The notes beneath the pieces were generated by a model. The model saw only the letters and a list, made by a program, of their open reading frames with translations, was not told the DNA's origin and searched no databases. From positions 1 to 47,101 of the forward strand of contig JACKCD010000050.1 of the NCBI GenBank assembly GCA_020634215.1: a stretch of DNA of 47,101 nt, in the 5' to 3' direction. Position numbers and translations under genes: made by a program. Positions within the stretch are counted from its first letter, which is position 1. Every line of letters begins with the position of its first letter. This document shows, in pieces, positions 7,457 to 16,212 of this stretch. This DNA comes from Ardenticatenaceae bacterium. Lineage in GTDB: Bacteria; Chloroflexota; Anaerolineae; Promineifilales; Promineifilaceae.

Positions 7457-8079
7457 ATGCAAGCAGACCTATATTTGAAAAATGGACAGGTGGTGACAGA
7501 AACGGCCGTTTTCCCCGGTGGCGTTGCCATCAAAAACGGCCGTATTGCCCCGCAACGCATTGCCGCCAGCGGTGGACGCGGCCAGTTTGCAAGCCAAACA
7601 GGCGGTGGTGCGCCAGAAAAGCATCATTGACATTGGGCTGTGGGGCGGACTGGTGGACAAAAACGAGGCTAATTTGGCCGCTTTGCACGCCGGTGGGGTG
7701 CTGGGGCTAAAGGCGTTTATGAGCGATCCCGACCCCGGCTATGACCGGGTAGATGACGACGTGCTGTATGCCAGGATGCAGTTTGCGGCGGCGCACGGGC
7801 TACCGGTGGGGGTTCATGCGGAAAATGAATATTTGACGCGCCATTTGCGCCAAACGCTGGCAGCGGCCGGCCGCACCGATTTGGCAGCGTGGCCGGAGTC
7901 GCGCCCGCCGTTTGAGGAGCTGGAAGCGATTCGGCGGACGATTGCGCTGGCGTGGGCGACGGGGGTGCAGCTTCATATTGTCCATTACGGGGCTTTTGTT
8001 GATGGGGGAAACGGCCGTTCATATCCCTGCCTTTACCCCACTACCAGTCGTCATTTTGATTGAGCCAAGGGTTGACTAA
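7457..8079 (+). pseudogene. Broken allantoinase copy fused to a glycosidase 3' end
   Basis: From 7457 to 7985 the DNA is a close copy (roughly nine bases in ten) of the 5' half of the intact allantoinase at 25691-27052. About 185-200 bp are deleted after 7544, where a short shared TGCCC occurs at both edges, and the deletion shifts the frame. From about 7986 to 8079 the sequence changes to the last 25 codons of a phosphodiester glycosidase, matching 3842-3935 with about 38 identical bases around an AACGGCCGTT site, and ends in TAA. A 181-codon open frame from 7518 is only a remnant spanning this chimera. It cannot encode either enzyme because it lacks the metal-binding start of one and almost all of the other. 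Confidence 0.85.
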
Positions 8080-8146
8080 TCGTTTTTTGCAGCTTTTGGG
8101 AGTCGAATATAGAGCCACAAAATCTTGCGTTTCCCCATTTAATCTT

Positions 8147-9418
8147 TCATGCTATCCGCAGGGTAATCTGCGGTTCGATGGCAAAATGAAGCTGCTGATG
8201 GGCTTGGCGCAAGGCGGCTTCGACAGTGGCGGGGGTCTCACCACGAGCAAAGATGAAACCGAGATAGCTTTCCCCTTCGGGCAGCGGCACCAGTGGGTAG
8301 TTGAGCTTGGCCGTAATTTCGACGGATTCGATGAGCGGGACAGCTTCAGCAGCGGCCAGGCCATCCACACGGCGCAGCAGCCCGGCCTTGGGAATGGGGA
8401 TCATCATCACGCCGCCCGCTTGCCCGACGCGCTTCGGGTTCGGCACGCCCAAACCGGCCGCCTGACGCAAAATCAACTCCTCCAAGGTGGCGTTATCCTG
8501 AGCAGCGCTGATACCGAATTGCAGCACGCGGGAGCAAAGGCCACCGATGGAACGGCCGGCGATTTCCACCAGCCAGGGGCCAGCGTCGTTGAGGCGCAGT
8601 TCAGCGTGGATGGGGCCGGTGCGGAGGCCGAGGGCGCGTGCAGCTTTGTCGGTGCAGTCGGCAATGGCGTGCTGGGTGGCTTCGGGCAGGCGGGAAGGGG
8701 TAACGTAGATGGTTTCCTCGAAAAAGGGGCCTTCGAGGGGGTCGGGTTTGTCAAAGAGAGCGAGGATGGTTAAACGGCCGTTATCCAGCATCCCCTCCAA
8801 CGCCACCTCAATCCCTGGAATGTATGCCTCCACCAAAAACGGCTGCGCTGGTGCCCCAGCCGGGGCAATGAGCCGCGCCAAACGCTGCACCGCCGCCACC
8901 AATTCGGCCGGGTTGTTGGCGCGAATCACGCCGCGACTGCCAGAGAGGGTGGTCGGTTTCACGACACAGGGGTAGCCGACCTGGGCAGCGATGGCGTGGG
9001 GGTCGTCGTTGGTGTGGAAAAGCTGGAAGCGAGGGGCGTTGATACCCGCGCCGCTGAGCATTTGGCGCATTTTGTGTTTGTCGCGGGCGGCCAGGGCGGA
9101 GTCAGGGTCGTTGTGGGGCAAGTGCAGGGCGGCACTGGCGCGGGCAGCCAGCAGCGTGCCGCTGTCGTCTACGGCAAGAATGGCAGAAAACGGCCGTTTT
9201 CGCGCATAATCCACAATCACATCCGTCGCCCCCGCCAAATCCCGAAAATCCACCCCCAATGGCACCTGCCAATCGGCGGTTAGCTCTGGCGGCAGGTCAA
9301 TAGCCTGCTCAATGTCAATCCCCAGCCGGTTGGCGGCAGCGGTAAACGCTTCGGTGCGGTAAGTGTGGGGGGTGGTGATGAGGAGAATACGGCCGTTTTG
9401 TTGGTTGAATAGGGTCAT
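8147..9418 (-). CDS. ATP-grasp domain ligase
   Basis: The protein has 423 residues. After an N-terminal pre-ATP-grasp Rossmann half (residues 1-105), the ATP-grasp core shows CVVKPTTLSGSRGV for nucleotide binding, FLVEAYIPGIEVALEG, and a metal-binding end (AELRLND...WLVEIAGRSIGG). A C-terminal region with VMMIPIPKAG and YLGFIFARG resembles the LAL_C2 domain of L-amino-acid ligases. It probably joins a carboxylate to an amine via an acyl-phosphate; substrates are unknown and biotin-carboxylase function is unlikely because no partner genes occur. It is convergent with the broken allantoinase copy. Three copies of the palindrome core lie in the gene. Confidence 0.87.
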   Translation of the reverse strand: MTLFNQQNGRILLITTPHTYRTEAFTAAANRLGIDIEQAIDLPPELTADWQVPLGVDFRDLAGATDVIVDYARKRPFSAILAVDDSGTLLAARASAALHLPHNDPDSALAARDKHKMRQMLSGAGINAPRFQLFHTNDDPHAIAAQVGYPCVVKPTTLSGSRGVIRANNPAELVAAVQRLARLIAPAGAPAQPFLVEAYIPGIEVALEGMLDNGRLTILALFDKPDPLEGPFFEETIYVTPSRLPEATQHAIADCTDKAARALGLRTGPIHAELRLNDAGPWLVEIAGRSIGGLCSRVLQFGISAAQDNATLEELILRQAAGLGVPNPKRVGQAGGVMMIPIPKAGLLRRVDGLAAAEAVPLIESVEITAKLNYPLVPLPEGESYLGFIFARGETPATVEAALRQAHQQLHFAIEPQITLRIA

Positions 9419-9587
9419 AAATAGTTGTGACGGACAAACAACGACGGAACCAAGCTACTGTCCATCGTCGGTTATTTTTCACTAAATCTCACGCAAAAGT
9501 CACAGTCATTATAACAATCATAAGCTAAGATGAAAGCAGCAAGGCATAGTCTGTTGTAAAGATTCATTTTGGATAAAACCGGCCCAT

Positions 9588-11612
9588 ATGTTACACGATC
9601 CCAAGAAAAAATATCCTGATACCAGCCCCCTTACCTGGGGACTGTTTATTCTGCTGGCAATTTTGATGGCCGTCATGCTTGTCTACATCGAATTAACGCG
9701 GGATCAAAGTTTGCTGCCGTTGGCGGCGGGGCAGGTGACAGAAACGGCCGTTTCTGTCACCCCAACCAACACACCAGCCCTCACTGCTACCATTCTCCCC
9801 ACCAGCGTCCCATCCCCCACGCCCAACACCCCACCACCCACCGCCATGCCTTCCCCCACCCCCACGCCCTCAGGCTGGGCTTGGGGAGCGGGAGCCAGCA
9901 GCGACATGGCATTGAGTTTGGCTGGGGACAAACTTGCCGTTAGCTCGGCCTTGGGAGTAACAATTTTTGCCGCAGACACGCTGGAGACGCTTCATGTTCT
10001 GGACATGCCGTCGCTGACGTGGCAGATAGCGTTTACACCCGATGGCGAAATGGTCGCCACGGGGTCGTCAGATGGGGTGGTGCGGCTGTGGCGGCTGGCG
10101 GACGGGGAGATGGTACAAAGTTTTAGCGGCCACACGGGGACAATTGAAGCGTTGTCGGTGGCGGCAAACGGCCGTTTGCTGGCCGCTGCATCCTCCGACA
10201 AAACGGTGCGGGTGTGGGACAGGGAAACCGGGGAAGAACTGTGGCTGCTTCACGACGCGCAAGACCGCGTTACCCAACTGCTTTTCTCCCCCAATAGCCA
10301 GCTTTTGGCAGCCGCCTCGCAGGATTCCAACATTTGGCTGTGGTCGCTGGAAAGTGGCGAGGCGCAGCAACTGCAACAGCACACCAAGCCAGTGCTGGCA
10401 CTGGCTTTTAGCCCCGACGGGACGCGGCTGGCTTCTGGAGCGGCGGACCAAGCTGTCTTTGTTTGGGATGTTGCCAGCGGTGAATTGAAGGGGATTTTGG
10501 CTGACCACAAGACGGCCGTCACGGCCGTTACCTTTAGCGACGATGGCGAGACGGTGGCGGCTGGCGGGGATGATGGGGTCGTGCTGTTTTGGGAGCTGGA
10601 TGCGGGGGGAAACGGCCGTTTTTCCCGCAGCGTAGATTTAGCCCAGAGCAGCATCCTTGATTTGGCACTCACCGGCAGCGACACGCTCATCGCCGCCCGC
10701 ACCGCCAGCGGAGCCATTGGCTTTTGGCAAGCCAGCACCGGGGAACCCATCCGAACGTTGGCCGATTACAGCAGCCCAGTTAGCAGCGTGGCACTTTCGC
10801 CCGATGGCAGCACGGTGGCGGCTGGCTTTGCCGATGGCTCGGTGCGGCTGTGGGCAACAGCCGACCAACGCGAGTTAACCCATTGGCGCGGGGCAAGCGG
10901 GGCAATTGTGGGGCTGGCCTTTAGTCCCGACGGCACGCAGCTTGCCACCGCCGGGGAAAGCCGCACGATTGAGGTGCGGGATTGGGCAACGGGGATGGTT
11001 GTGCAAACGCTGGTAGGGCATGGCAGCACCATCCACAGTGTGGCTTTTACCGCCGACGGCGCGGCTCTCCTCTCGGCAGCGGTGAATGGAGAAGTGTGGC
11101 GCTGGTCGGTGGCGGATGGGCAAGCGGTGGAACTGCTGCCGCAGGCCGGGCGCATTCTTAACCAGGCTGCGTTTGCCACCGATGGGTCGCGGGTGGTTTT
11201 GGGGCTAAATGATGGCACGGTGCAGCTTTGGGAGCTGGCTACGCCCACGCTGCTGTGGGAAACCACACAGCCAGACAATGCCGTCCAGAGCGTGCTGCTG
11301 GGGCCAGATTGGGTGGCGGCAGGGCTGGCAAATGGGGAGATTGTGCTGCTGGATGGGCAAAACGGCCGTTTATCCCAAACCCTCATCGGCCACACGGGAG
11401 CCGTCCGCACCCTGGCTCGCTCGCCCAACGGCCAACAGTTGCTCTCTGGTTCGGCGGATGCGTCGCTGCGGCTGTGGGACGTAGCGACGGGGCAGCAGTT
11501 GGCACAATTGACGGGGCATAAAACAGCGGTAACGGCCGTTCAGTTCGCCCCCGACGGCACCTTTTTTATCTCCGGCTCGAATGATGGGACGGTGCGGGGG
11601 TGGGGGAAATGA
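9588..11612 (+). CDS. Membrane-anchored WD40 repeat protein, 14 blades
   Basis: The protein has 674 residues. Residues 13-35 form one membrane segment (WGLFILLAILMAVMLVYIEL), followed by a Pro/Thr-rich linker (about 50-95). The rest is a continuous WD40 array. Fourteen blades can be counted from their closing strands (VRLWRL, VRVWDR, IWLWSL, VFVWDV and so on to VRGWGK), which would make two seven-bladed propellers. The domain should lie outside the membrane as a protein-binding platform. No catalytic domain is attached. The gene holds seven copies of the palindrome core, and the one at 9743 is extended to a 28-bp perfect palindrome (9734-9761). No strong Shine-Dalgarno is seen at the start. 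Confidence 0.87.
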   Translation: MLHDPKKKYPDTSPLTWGLFILLAILMAVMLVYIELTRDQSLLPLAAGQVTETAVSVTPTNTPALTATILPTSVPSPTPNTPPPTAMPSPTPTPSGWAWGAGASSDMALSLAGDKLAVSSALGVTIFAADTLETLHVLDMPSLTWQIAFTPDGEMVATGSSDGVVRLWRLADGEMVQSFSGHTGTIEALSVAANGRLLAAASSDKTVRVWDRETGEELWLLHDAQDRVTQLLFSPNSQLLAAASQDSNIWLWSLESGEAQQLQQHTKPVLALAFSPDGTRLASGAADQAVFVWDVASGELKGILADHKTAVTAVTFSDDGETVAAGGDDGVVLFWELDAGGNGRFSRSVDLAQSSILDLALTGSDTLIAARTASGAIGFWQASTGEPIRTLADYSSPVSSVALSPDGSTVAAGFADGSVRLWATADQRELTHWRGASGAIVGLAFSPDGTQLATAGESRTIEVRDWATGMVVQTLVGHGSTIHSVAFTADGAALLSAAVNGEVWRWSVADGQAVELLPQAGRILNQAAFATDGSRVVLGLNDGTVQLWELATPTLLWETTQPDNAVQSVLLGPDWVAAGLANGEIVLLDGQNGRLSQTLIGHTGAVRTLARSPNGQQLLSGSADASLRLWDVATGQQLAQLTGHKTAVTAVQFAPDGTFFISGSNDGTVRGWGK

Positions 11613-11650
11613 GAGAATCTCATAACCTGGGCAAGCCAGAACCAAAAACG

Positions 11651-11755
11651 TTACACAGAGGCTCACAGAGAAGACACAGAGAGGCACAGAGGATAAATGA
11701 GGTTTGATCTCGCTTTCTCTGTGAAACTCTCTCCTATCTCCGTGTAACTCTGTGT
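11651..11755. repeat. Inverted repeat, CACAGAGAAGACACAGAG family
   Basis: Imperfect inverted arms rich in CACAGAG and CTCTGTG fill the space between two convergent genes. It may act as a two-way terminator. The 278-bp gap 11613-11890 holds nothing else. Confidence 0.65.
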
Positions 11756-11890
11756 CGCTCCTCATTTTACGTACAAGAATTTCATCGCTAAATACTAATC
11801 TCTTCTGCAAAATATCAATCTATGACCGTGTTCAGCATAGTCTTCCAGTCTTTTAATCTCCACTCCCCACCCCCTACTCGCCACTCCCTA

Positions 11891-12184
11891 CTATTTTGGC
11901 AGGATAAGGCTGAGGGTGTAGAGGGTAAAACAGAGGGTGAGGAGGGAGAGGGTAAGGCCGGAAACGGCCGTTAGCCGCCCTGGCTCGCGGGCAAAAAGGG
12001 CGGTGCTGCCCATGATGAAGCCGAGCAGTGCCAGAAAAAAGGGGAGGGTGGCGACAACAAAAAAGGGGATGGCGTATTGTGCCAACCCGCCCCACTGCTG
12101 CACCAGCAGCACCCCACCGACTAACAGCAACGCCAAAAACCCTAATGCCATACTGCTCCAGCCTAACGGCCGTTTATGTAACAT
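11891..12184 (-). CDS. Small three-helix membrane protein, unknown function
   Basis: The protein has 97 residues with three predicted membrane helices (about 12-30, 37-60 and 72-93). Short loops and a basic N-terminus (MLHKRP) suggest a simple integral membrane protein. No recognisable motif is present and I do not know the family. It is divergent from the YbaK gene. Its start is supported by a GAGG upstream and by two AACGGCCGTT sites that keep the frame open. It may be a small accessory or DUF-type protein. Confidence 0.6.
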   Translation of the reverse strand: MLHKRPLGWSSMALGFLALLLVGGVLLVQQWGGLAQYAIPFFVVATLPFFLALLGFIMGSTALFAREPGRLTAVSGLTLSLLTLCFTLYTLSLILPK

Positions 12185-12228
12185 CCTATTCGCCTCAACC
12201 TTAGGAATGAGAATTTGGCGATTGCGCT

Positions 12229-12249
12229 AATCTCCAATCCCCAATCTCT
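12229..12249. repeat. AATCTCCAATC repeat, short copy
   Basis: A short copy of the CCAATCTCCAATC family between the divergent small membrane protein and the YbaK gene. Confidence 0.6.
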
Positions 12250-12289
12250 ATTGTCCTTGATCCTATCAGCCCATTTGCCATGATTTTGC

Positions 12290-12295
12290 TATTAT
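12290..12295 (+). promoter_or_regulatory. -10 box TATTAT, leaderless start
   Basis: TATTAT ends 6 nt before the YbaK ATG at 12302. No Shine-Dalgarno sequence fits in between, so the message is probably leaderless. Confidence 0.5.
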
Positions 12296-12301
12296 ACCTG
12301 C

Positions 12302-12775
12302 ATGTTAACGGCAAACGATTTAGAACAATTTATGGCAGCGGAAAAGATTGCGGCAACGCTGGTGTGGCCGGGAGTGCCTACGCCCACGGTGGTGGATGCG
12401 GCGGCGGCGTTGGGGGTCGCTCCAGCGCAAATCATCAAGTCGGTGCTGTTTGTGGCCGACGGGGAGCCGGTGCTGGTGGTGGCGAGCGGGCAGGCAAAGA
12501 TTAGCAGTAAGCTGCTGGCCGATTATTTGGGGCTGGCGCGGCGGCGGGTGCGGGTGGCGTTGGGGGAGAAGGTAACGGCCGTTACGGGCTACATCCCCGG
12601 CTCCGTTCCCCCCTTCGGCCATTTGCAGCCGCTGCCAACGGTGCTGGAAGCAGAGGTGCTAACCCTGACTGGAGACATTTTTGGCGGCGGCGGCAACCTG
12701 GATGCCTTGCTGCGGCTGTCATTGGCGGAATTGCGGCGGGTGGTGGGGGAAAAAACGGCCGTTTTGGTTGAATAG
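12302..12775 (+). CDS. YbaK/EbsC-type aminoacyl-tRNA deacylase
   Basis: The protein has 157 residues and spans the YbaK/ProX editing domain. Key family segments are the catalytic Lys in IIKSVLF (about residue 45), the ASGQAKIS segment, the GYIPGSVPPFGH loop that shapes the substrate pocket, and DIFGGGG near the end. Enzymes of this family hydrolyse mischarged tRNA, most often Cys- or Ala-tRNA(Pro). The exact tRNA cannot be told from sequence alone. The start is only 6 nt past a TATTAT box. Two palindrome cores lie in the gene, the second near its 3' end. Confidence 0.87.
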   Translation: MLTANDLEQFMAAEKIAATLVWPGVPTPTVVDAAAALGVAPAQIIKSVLFVADGEPVLVVASGQAKISSKLLADYLGLARRRVRVALGEKVTAVTGYIPGSVPPFGHLQPLPTVLEAEVLTLTGDIFGGGGNLDALLRLSLAELRRVVGEKTAVLVE

Positions 12776-12817
12776 AAATTGGAAATTATTGAACTTTAAT
12801 CTCCAATCTCCAATCAC
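12775..12817. repeat. AATCTCCAATCTCC repeat
   Basis: A copy of the GGAGATTG family fills the short gap between the convergent YbaK and alpha/beta hydrolase genes. Confidence 0.65.
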
Positions 12818-14223
12818 TTGTTTTTTGCAAAATCTACCTCTGGATAAGGCGAATCTGAACGATTAAGCAGGTCAGAGGGTTGACCTTTGAGCGTTTGGTC
12901 AAAAAAGGCGACCAGATAAGCGTTCATTAACTGTTGACTATATTGGCTATTGATGGTGCCAGAAAGACCAAGCTGGGGAGTAAGTGGGGAGAATAGGGGC
13001 AGGTCAGAAAAGTCAAAATGCTCGGTATTGGCAATTTTGAGCAGATAGCCCTGGCTGACAAGCTGGCGGAAGATTTGCTGCCCGTTGGCGTTGTTAGCCT
13101 CGCCCAGCCAGCGCGGGGTGCTGAGGGACATAAAAGGCTGGCTCAGATGAATCGCGGCCGGGTCTAGCGGCTCCACCCAGCTATCTAGCCCCACGACCGC
13201 CCGGCAGCGGTTGTCCCGGTTGCAAAATGTAATGGCTGCCCCACCGCCGGTGGAGTGACCGAAAACGCCGACTTGGGTGAGGTCCAAACGGCCGTTAAAC
13301 AACCCACCCCCCTCACCCTCGCCCCCATCCCACCGCGCCATTTCGTCCAGCACAAAACCAATATCATCGGCCCACACATCAATTAGCCGCGCTGCGTCAG
13401 GCAAATTGGTGTAGTCACCACCAAAAACGGTGTCGTTGTTAAAAAAGACAACGCGGCCGTCGGGAAATACGGTAAACAGCCCACCATAAGTGTGGTCAAT
13501 CGCCACCACTACATAACCGTGGCTGACAAGCTCCTGAATTTGGCTGCTGTTTTGGCCGCGAAAACCAACGCGCACGCCGTGGGAGAAAATGAGGAGGGGA
13601 AAACGGCCGTTTTCCGCCACAAATGCCGCACCCTGCCGCGCCTCCGTCAAAACCAAATTGAGGTGGCTAAACATAAAGCCCGGCAGGTGAAGTTCGGCGG
13701 CAATGGCCGGGGCGGCAATGGCATAATCGGTTAGATAGGGGGCGCGGGGCGCATCGGTCGCCGCCGTAGCTGGATACCAAATTTGCACCATGAGTTCGCG
13801 GGGGCCGCCGGGAATTGGGCTGTAGGTTTCGGCACGGCTGTCATCGCGCAGGTAGTAGGTGGCGGTGCCGATGGCGTAGGGGCCAGTGGGGGGCACCAGT
13901 TTAGGAATGGGAATGGCGATGGGCAATGCCGCAGCCACTAGAAAGAGCAACAGCCCCAAAGCAGCCAGCGCCACGGCAGCGGTGCGCGGCAACCCAGCCC
14001 CACCCACCCACAACTGCCATATTGACCCCAAGCCCACTATTGCCACCAGCAGGTAGGCGGGTACCATTTGCCAACGGTATCGTTCGATGAGGAGGTGGAG
14101 GAGGGTGAGAAGAACGGCCGTTAATCCCACCCACCCCAGCCAGCGCGGAGACGGCCGGCCAAGCAGCCAATAAATCAACGGCGGCAGCGTCAACAGCAAG
14201 GAGAGCAATTCTAACGGTCGCAT
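12814..14223 (-). CDS. Membrane-anchored alpha/beta hydrolase (PAF-acetylhydrolase-like)
   Basis: The protein has 469 residues. The first 115 contain four or so membrane helices, so the enzyme is membrane-bound. The catalytic part has an oxyanion segment (LLIFSHGVRVGFRG), the nucleophile elbow GHSTGG, a central Asp in GLDSW, and a likely catalytic His in NTEHFDFSD. This arrangement resembles plasma PAF-acetylhydrolase/dienelactone hydrolase relatives that cleave short acyl esters, including oxidised lipids. The substrate is not known. It starts only 3 nt after the TPR gene stop, so the two are one operon. Three palindrome cores are present. Confidence 0.85.
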   Translation of the reverse strand: MRPLELLSLLLTLPPLIYWLLGRPSPRWLGWVGLTAVLLTLLHLLIERYRWQMVPAYLLVAIVGLGSIWQLWVGGAGLPRTAAVALAALGLLLFLVAAALPIAIPIPKLVPPTGPYAIGTATYYLRDDSRAETYSPIPGGPRELMVQIWYPATAATDAPRAPYLTDYAIAAPAIAAELHLPGFMFSHLNLVLTEARQGAAFVAENGRFPLLIFSHGVRVGFRGQNSSQIQELVSHGYVVVAIDHTYGGLFTVFPDGRVVFFNNDTVFGGDYTNLPDAARLIDVWADDIGFVLDEMARWDGGEGEGGGLFNGRLDLTQVGVFGHSTGGGAAITFCNRDNRCRAVVGLDSWVEPLDPAAIHLSQPFMSLSTPRWLGEANNANGQQIFRQLVSQGYLLKIANTEHFDFSDLPLFSPLTPQLGLSGTINSQYSQQLMNAYLVAFFDQTLKGQPSDLLNRSDSPYPEVDFAKNK

Positions 14224-14226
14224 CCG

Positions 14227-14733
14227 CTATGCTTCATCCTCATCCGACCACTCTTCGTCCAGATGATCCTTGTAATATTCCAGAGCATGGCGATAGGCCA
14301 GAATGTTTTCATCACTGCTGGTTTCCAACAGCAGCTCCAGCAGCAATTTCACTGCCTTGTCCTCCTGCCCCTCGCTGTAATAGGCCAACGCCAAAAAGAC
14401 GGCCGCGCTGCGGTTGCCAGGAAATTTTTCCTGCGCTTCCTGCAACGTCGCTATTGCCTGTTCCGGCTCACCTACATATCGCTGGCTGCTGCCCAGACAC
14501 ACCAAACACTCTTGCAGGTCATCACCCTCCAGCCCGGCGGCAATGGCCTGCTGGTAATAAGGAATGGCTTCTGGCTCTTCGCCCAGCACATCGTAAGAAC
14601 CGCCGACTTCATACAGCACCTGCGGGTCGTCGGGATGGTCATACAGTAGCTCCAGCAGCAGTTCCTGTGATTCTTCCAACTGGTCTTCTCGCCGCAGCTT
14701 CTTGGCTTGGGCAATGGTTTCTTCTTTACTCAC
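14227..14733 (-). CDS. Tetratricopeptide repeat protein
   Basis: The protein has 168 residues and is built from TPR helices (for example YEVGGSYDVLGEEPEAIPYYQQAI and FLALAYYSEGQEDKAVKLL), ending in an acidic tail. The start is a GTG at 14733 because GGAGG lies 8-9 nt upstream; a longer open frame to 14862 would translate repeat DNA (SNLQSP). TPR proteins bind other proteins, and the tight spacing to the membrane hydrolase suggests a joint role, which cannot be specified. Confidence 0.85.
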   Translation of the reverse strand: MSKEETIAQAKKLRREDQLEESQELLLELLYDHPDDPQVLYEVGGSYDVLGEEPEAIPYYQQAIAAGLEGDDLQECLVCLGSSQRYVGEPEQAIATLQEAQEKFPGNRSAAVFLALAYYSEGQEDKAVKLLLELLLETSSDENILAYRHALEYYKDHLDEEWSDEDEA

Positions 14734-14826
14734 TGTTTTTTCCTCCAAAATGAGACGCGAATATTTTCCGACCTTCGCGTCATGATGCGCTGGGAATGAT
14801 AGACAGGGCACGGGATTTGGGCAATT

Positions 14827-14877
14827 TATTGGGGATTGGAGATTAGAGATTGGGCTGCTCATTAATCTCCAATCTCA
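14827..14877. repeat. GGAGATTG inverted repeat
   Basis: GGGGATTGGAGATTAGAGATT and, after a short loop, AATCTCCAATCTC form an inverted pair between two divergent genes. Confidence 0.7.
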
Positions 14878-14949
14878 ATAACAACTGCGGCTTTGCGCGT
14901 TCTTTTAATCAGTGGAAAATAGGCAGGAAATTTTTGGACGGAAATAACA

Positions 14950-15510
14950 ATGGCAAACATGAATTTGGCAACACAGCGGGTGCAGGGAATGGTTTGGCAG
15001 GGGGGAGAAACGGCCGTTTTGCACCTTCTCAACGATGCGCCCGACAAAGCAGCAACCGATCACAACCTCTTCTTGCGCTATCCGCTGCTACAGCGTGGCA
15101 CCGAGGCGCTGCTGTTCCCCGCCTTTTTGCTTGACGATTGGGGCAACGAGGTACGTGGCGTGAAGCTGTATGAGTGGATACGGGAGTTTGGGGAGCAGTT
15201 TCCCCGCGCTGAAATTTTTGGCCTGACGCAGTTTGGGCAAGAGACGCAGCTCTTTATGCGTGACGTTGAGCTATATGCGAAGCTGCCTTGCTATGCCTGG
15301 CAAAACCGCAAAGCAGATGTCGAAACGGGGATATTGGTCAATGGGGTGCTGCTGCCAACGAAGGGAGCAACAGATGTGGTGCGGATTAAACGGCCGGCGG
15401 GAATTAAACGGCCGTTGCGCTCAGCCCGTCTCAGTTGGTGGCAACTGCCGCCGCACGCCACCCGCTTTGATTTCAACCTGCTCAATACGCCGGTGGAAGA
15501 AGGATTTTAG
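14950..15510 (+). CDS. Conserved-looking protein of unknown function
   Basis: The protein has 186 residues, no signal peptide and no membrane helix. I do not recognise it. It has a regular mix of charged and hydrophobic residues, with segments such as NLFLRYPLLQRGTEALL, YEWIREFGEQFPRAEIF and a C-terminal FDFNLLNTPVEEGF. It therefore looks like a real folded protein. It converges on the response regulator and their ends overlap by 3 nt. Two palindrome sites (15009, 15407) keep the frame. A regulatory link with the neighbour is possible but unproved. Confidence 0.7.
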   Translation: MANMNLATQRVQGMVWQGGETAVLHLLNDAPDKAATDHNLFLRYPLLQRGTEALLFPAFLLDDWGNEVRGVKLYEWIREFGEQFPRAEIFGLTQFGQETQLFMRDVELYAKLPCYAWQNRKADVETGILVNGVLLPTKGATDVVRIKRPAGIKRPLRSARLSWWQLPPHATRFDFNLLNTPVEEGF

Positions 15511-15902
15511 TGTAAATATTCCTTGTACTTTTTCTGCGTCCCCACCTCGCTGCCCAAAACAAGCTGAATTTGCTGCGCCAACTCAATCGGCGCCTTTTCC
15601 TTGCTAATCATCGCCGCCGCCCCCAACTGCTGCGCTTTGGCCTTATTTTGCGGTGAATCATATGCCGTCACAAAAATAACTGGAATAGACGAAAACTCCC
15701 GCAACTGCTGGTACACTTCCCACCCGTTCATTTCTGGCATCATCAAATCCACCAAAATCAGGTCAGGCATACCGTCACGAGCTTTGTCTAGCCCTTCCAA
15801 GCCACTGTAGGCAACTTCTGTCTCATAGCCAGCAAGCTGCACCAGTTCTTGTATCAATTCAGCCATTTGTGGGTTATCGTCTACAACCAGGATAACGGGC
15901 AT
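15507..15902 (-). CDS. Stand-alone response regulator (REC domain)
   Basis: The protein has 131 residues and is a single receiver domain. The acidic pocket is VVDDN at residues 7-11, the phosphorylated Asp is in LVDLMMPEMNG (about 55), the switch Thr is in VTAYD and the conserved Lys is in ISKEKAP. There is no output domain, so it would act through partner proteins or by phosphate transfer. The ATG at 15902 has GGAG a few bases upstream; an earlier in-frame codon at 15935 would add 11 unlikely residues. No histidine kinase is nearby. Confidence 0.9.
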   Translation of the reverse strand: MPVILVVDDNPQMAELIQELVQLAGYETEVAYSGLEGLDKARDGMPDLILVDLMMPEMNGWEVYQQLREFSSIPVIFVTAYDSPQNKAKAQQLGAAAMISKEKAPIELAQQIQLVLGSEVGTQKKYKEYLH

Positions 15903-16212
15903 ATTCTCTCCATCCACAGCAAAATACTCTAACATGCAGTTATACCGCTTACAGCATATTTTGGCTATTAAGTAGTAAACATTACCCAGCTAAAGTAGTT
16001 GTCGAGAAACGGCCGTTTGACCTCACCGCCTCAAAAATATCCAAAAATTTGTTCAGAAAATAAGGGCTTTTAGTTAACATAACTAATTGACACTCTTTCC
16101 TGCCATATGTTAGAATGCCCCTTGGTAGCCGATCCGCAAAAGTTTCGGAATGCACCAAGAACAAGAAATTCTTCTAAGATGCTGGCTGTTTAAGCGCAAG
16201 TTGGCAAAAGAA

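Noticed and set aside
7518..8063. 181-codon ORF as a real gene
   Set aside because: It is a remnant crossing an allantoinase deletion and a glycosidase tail.
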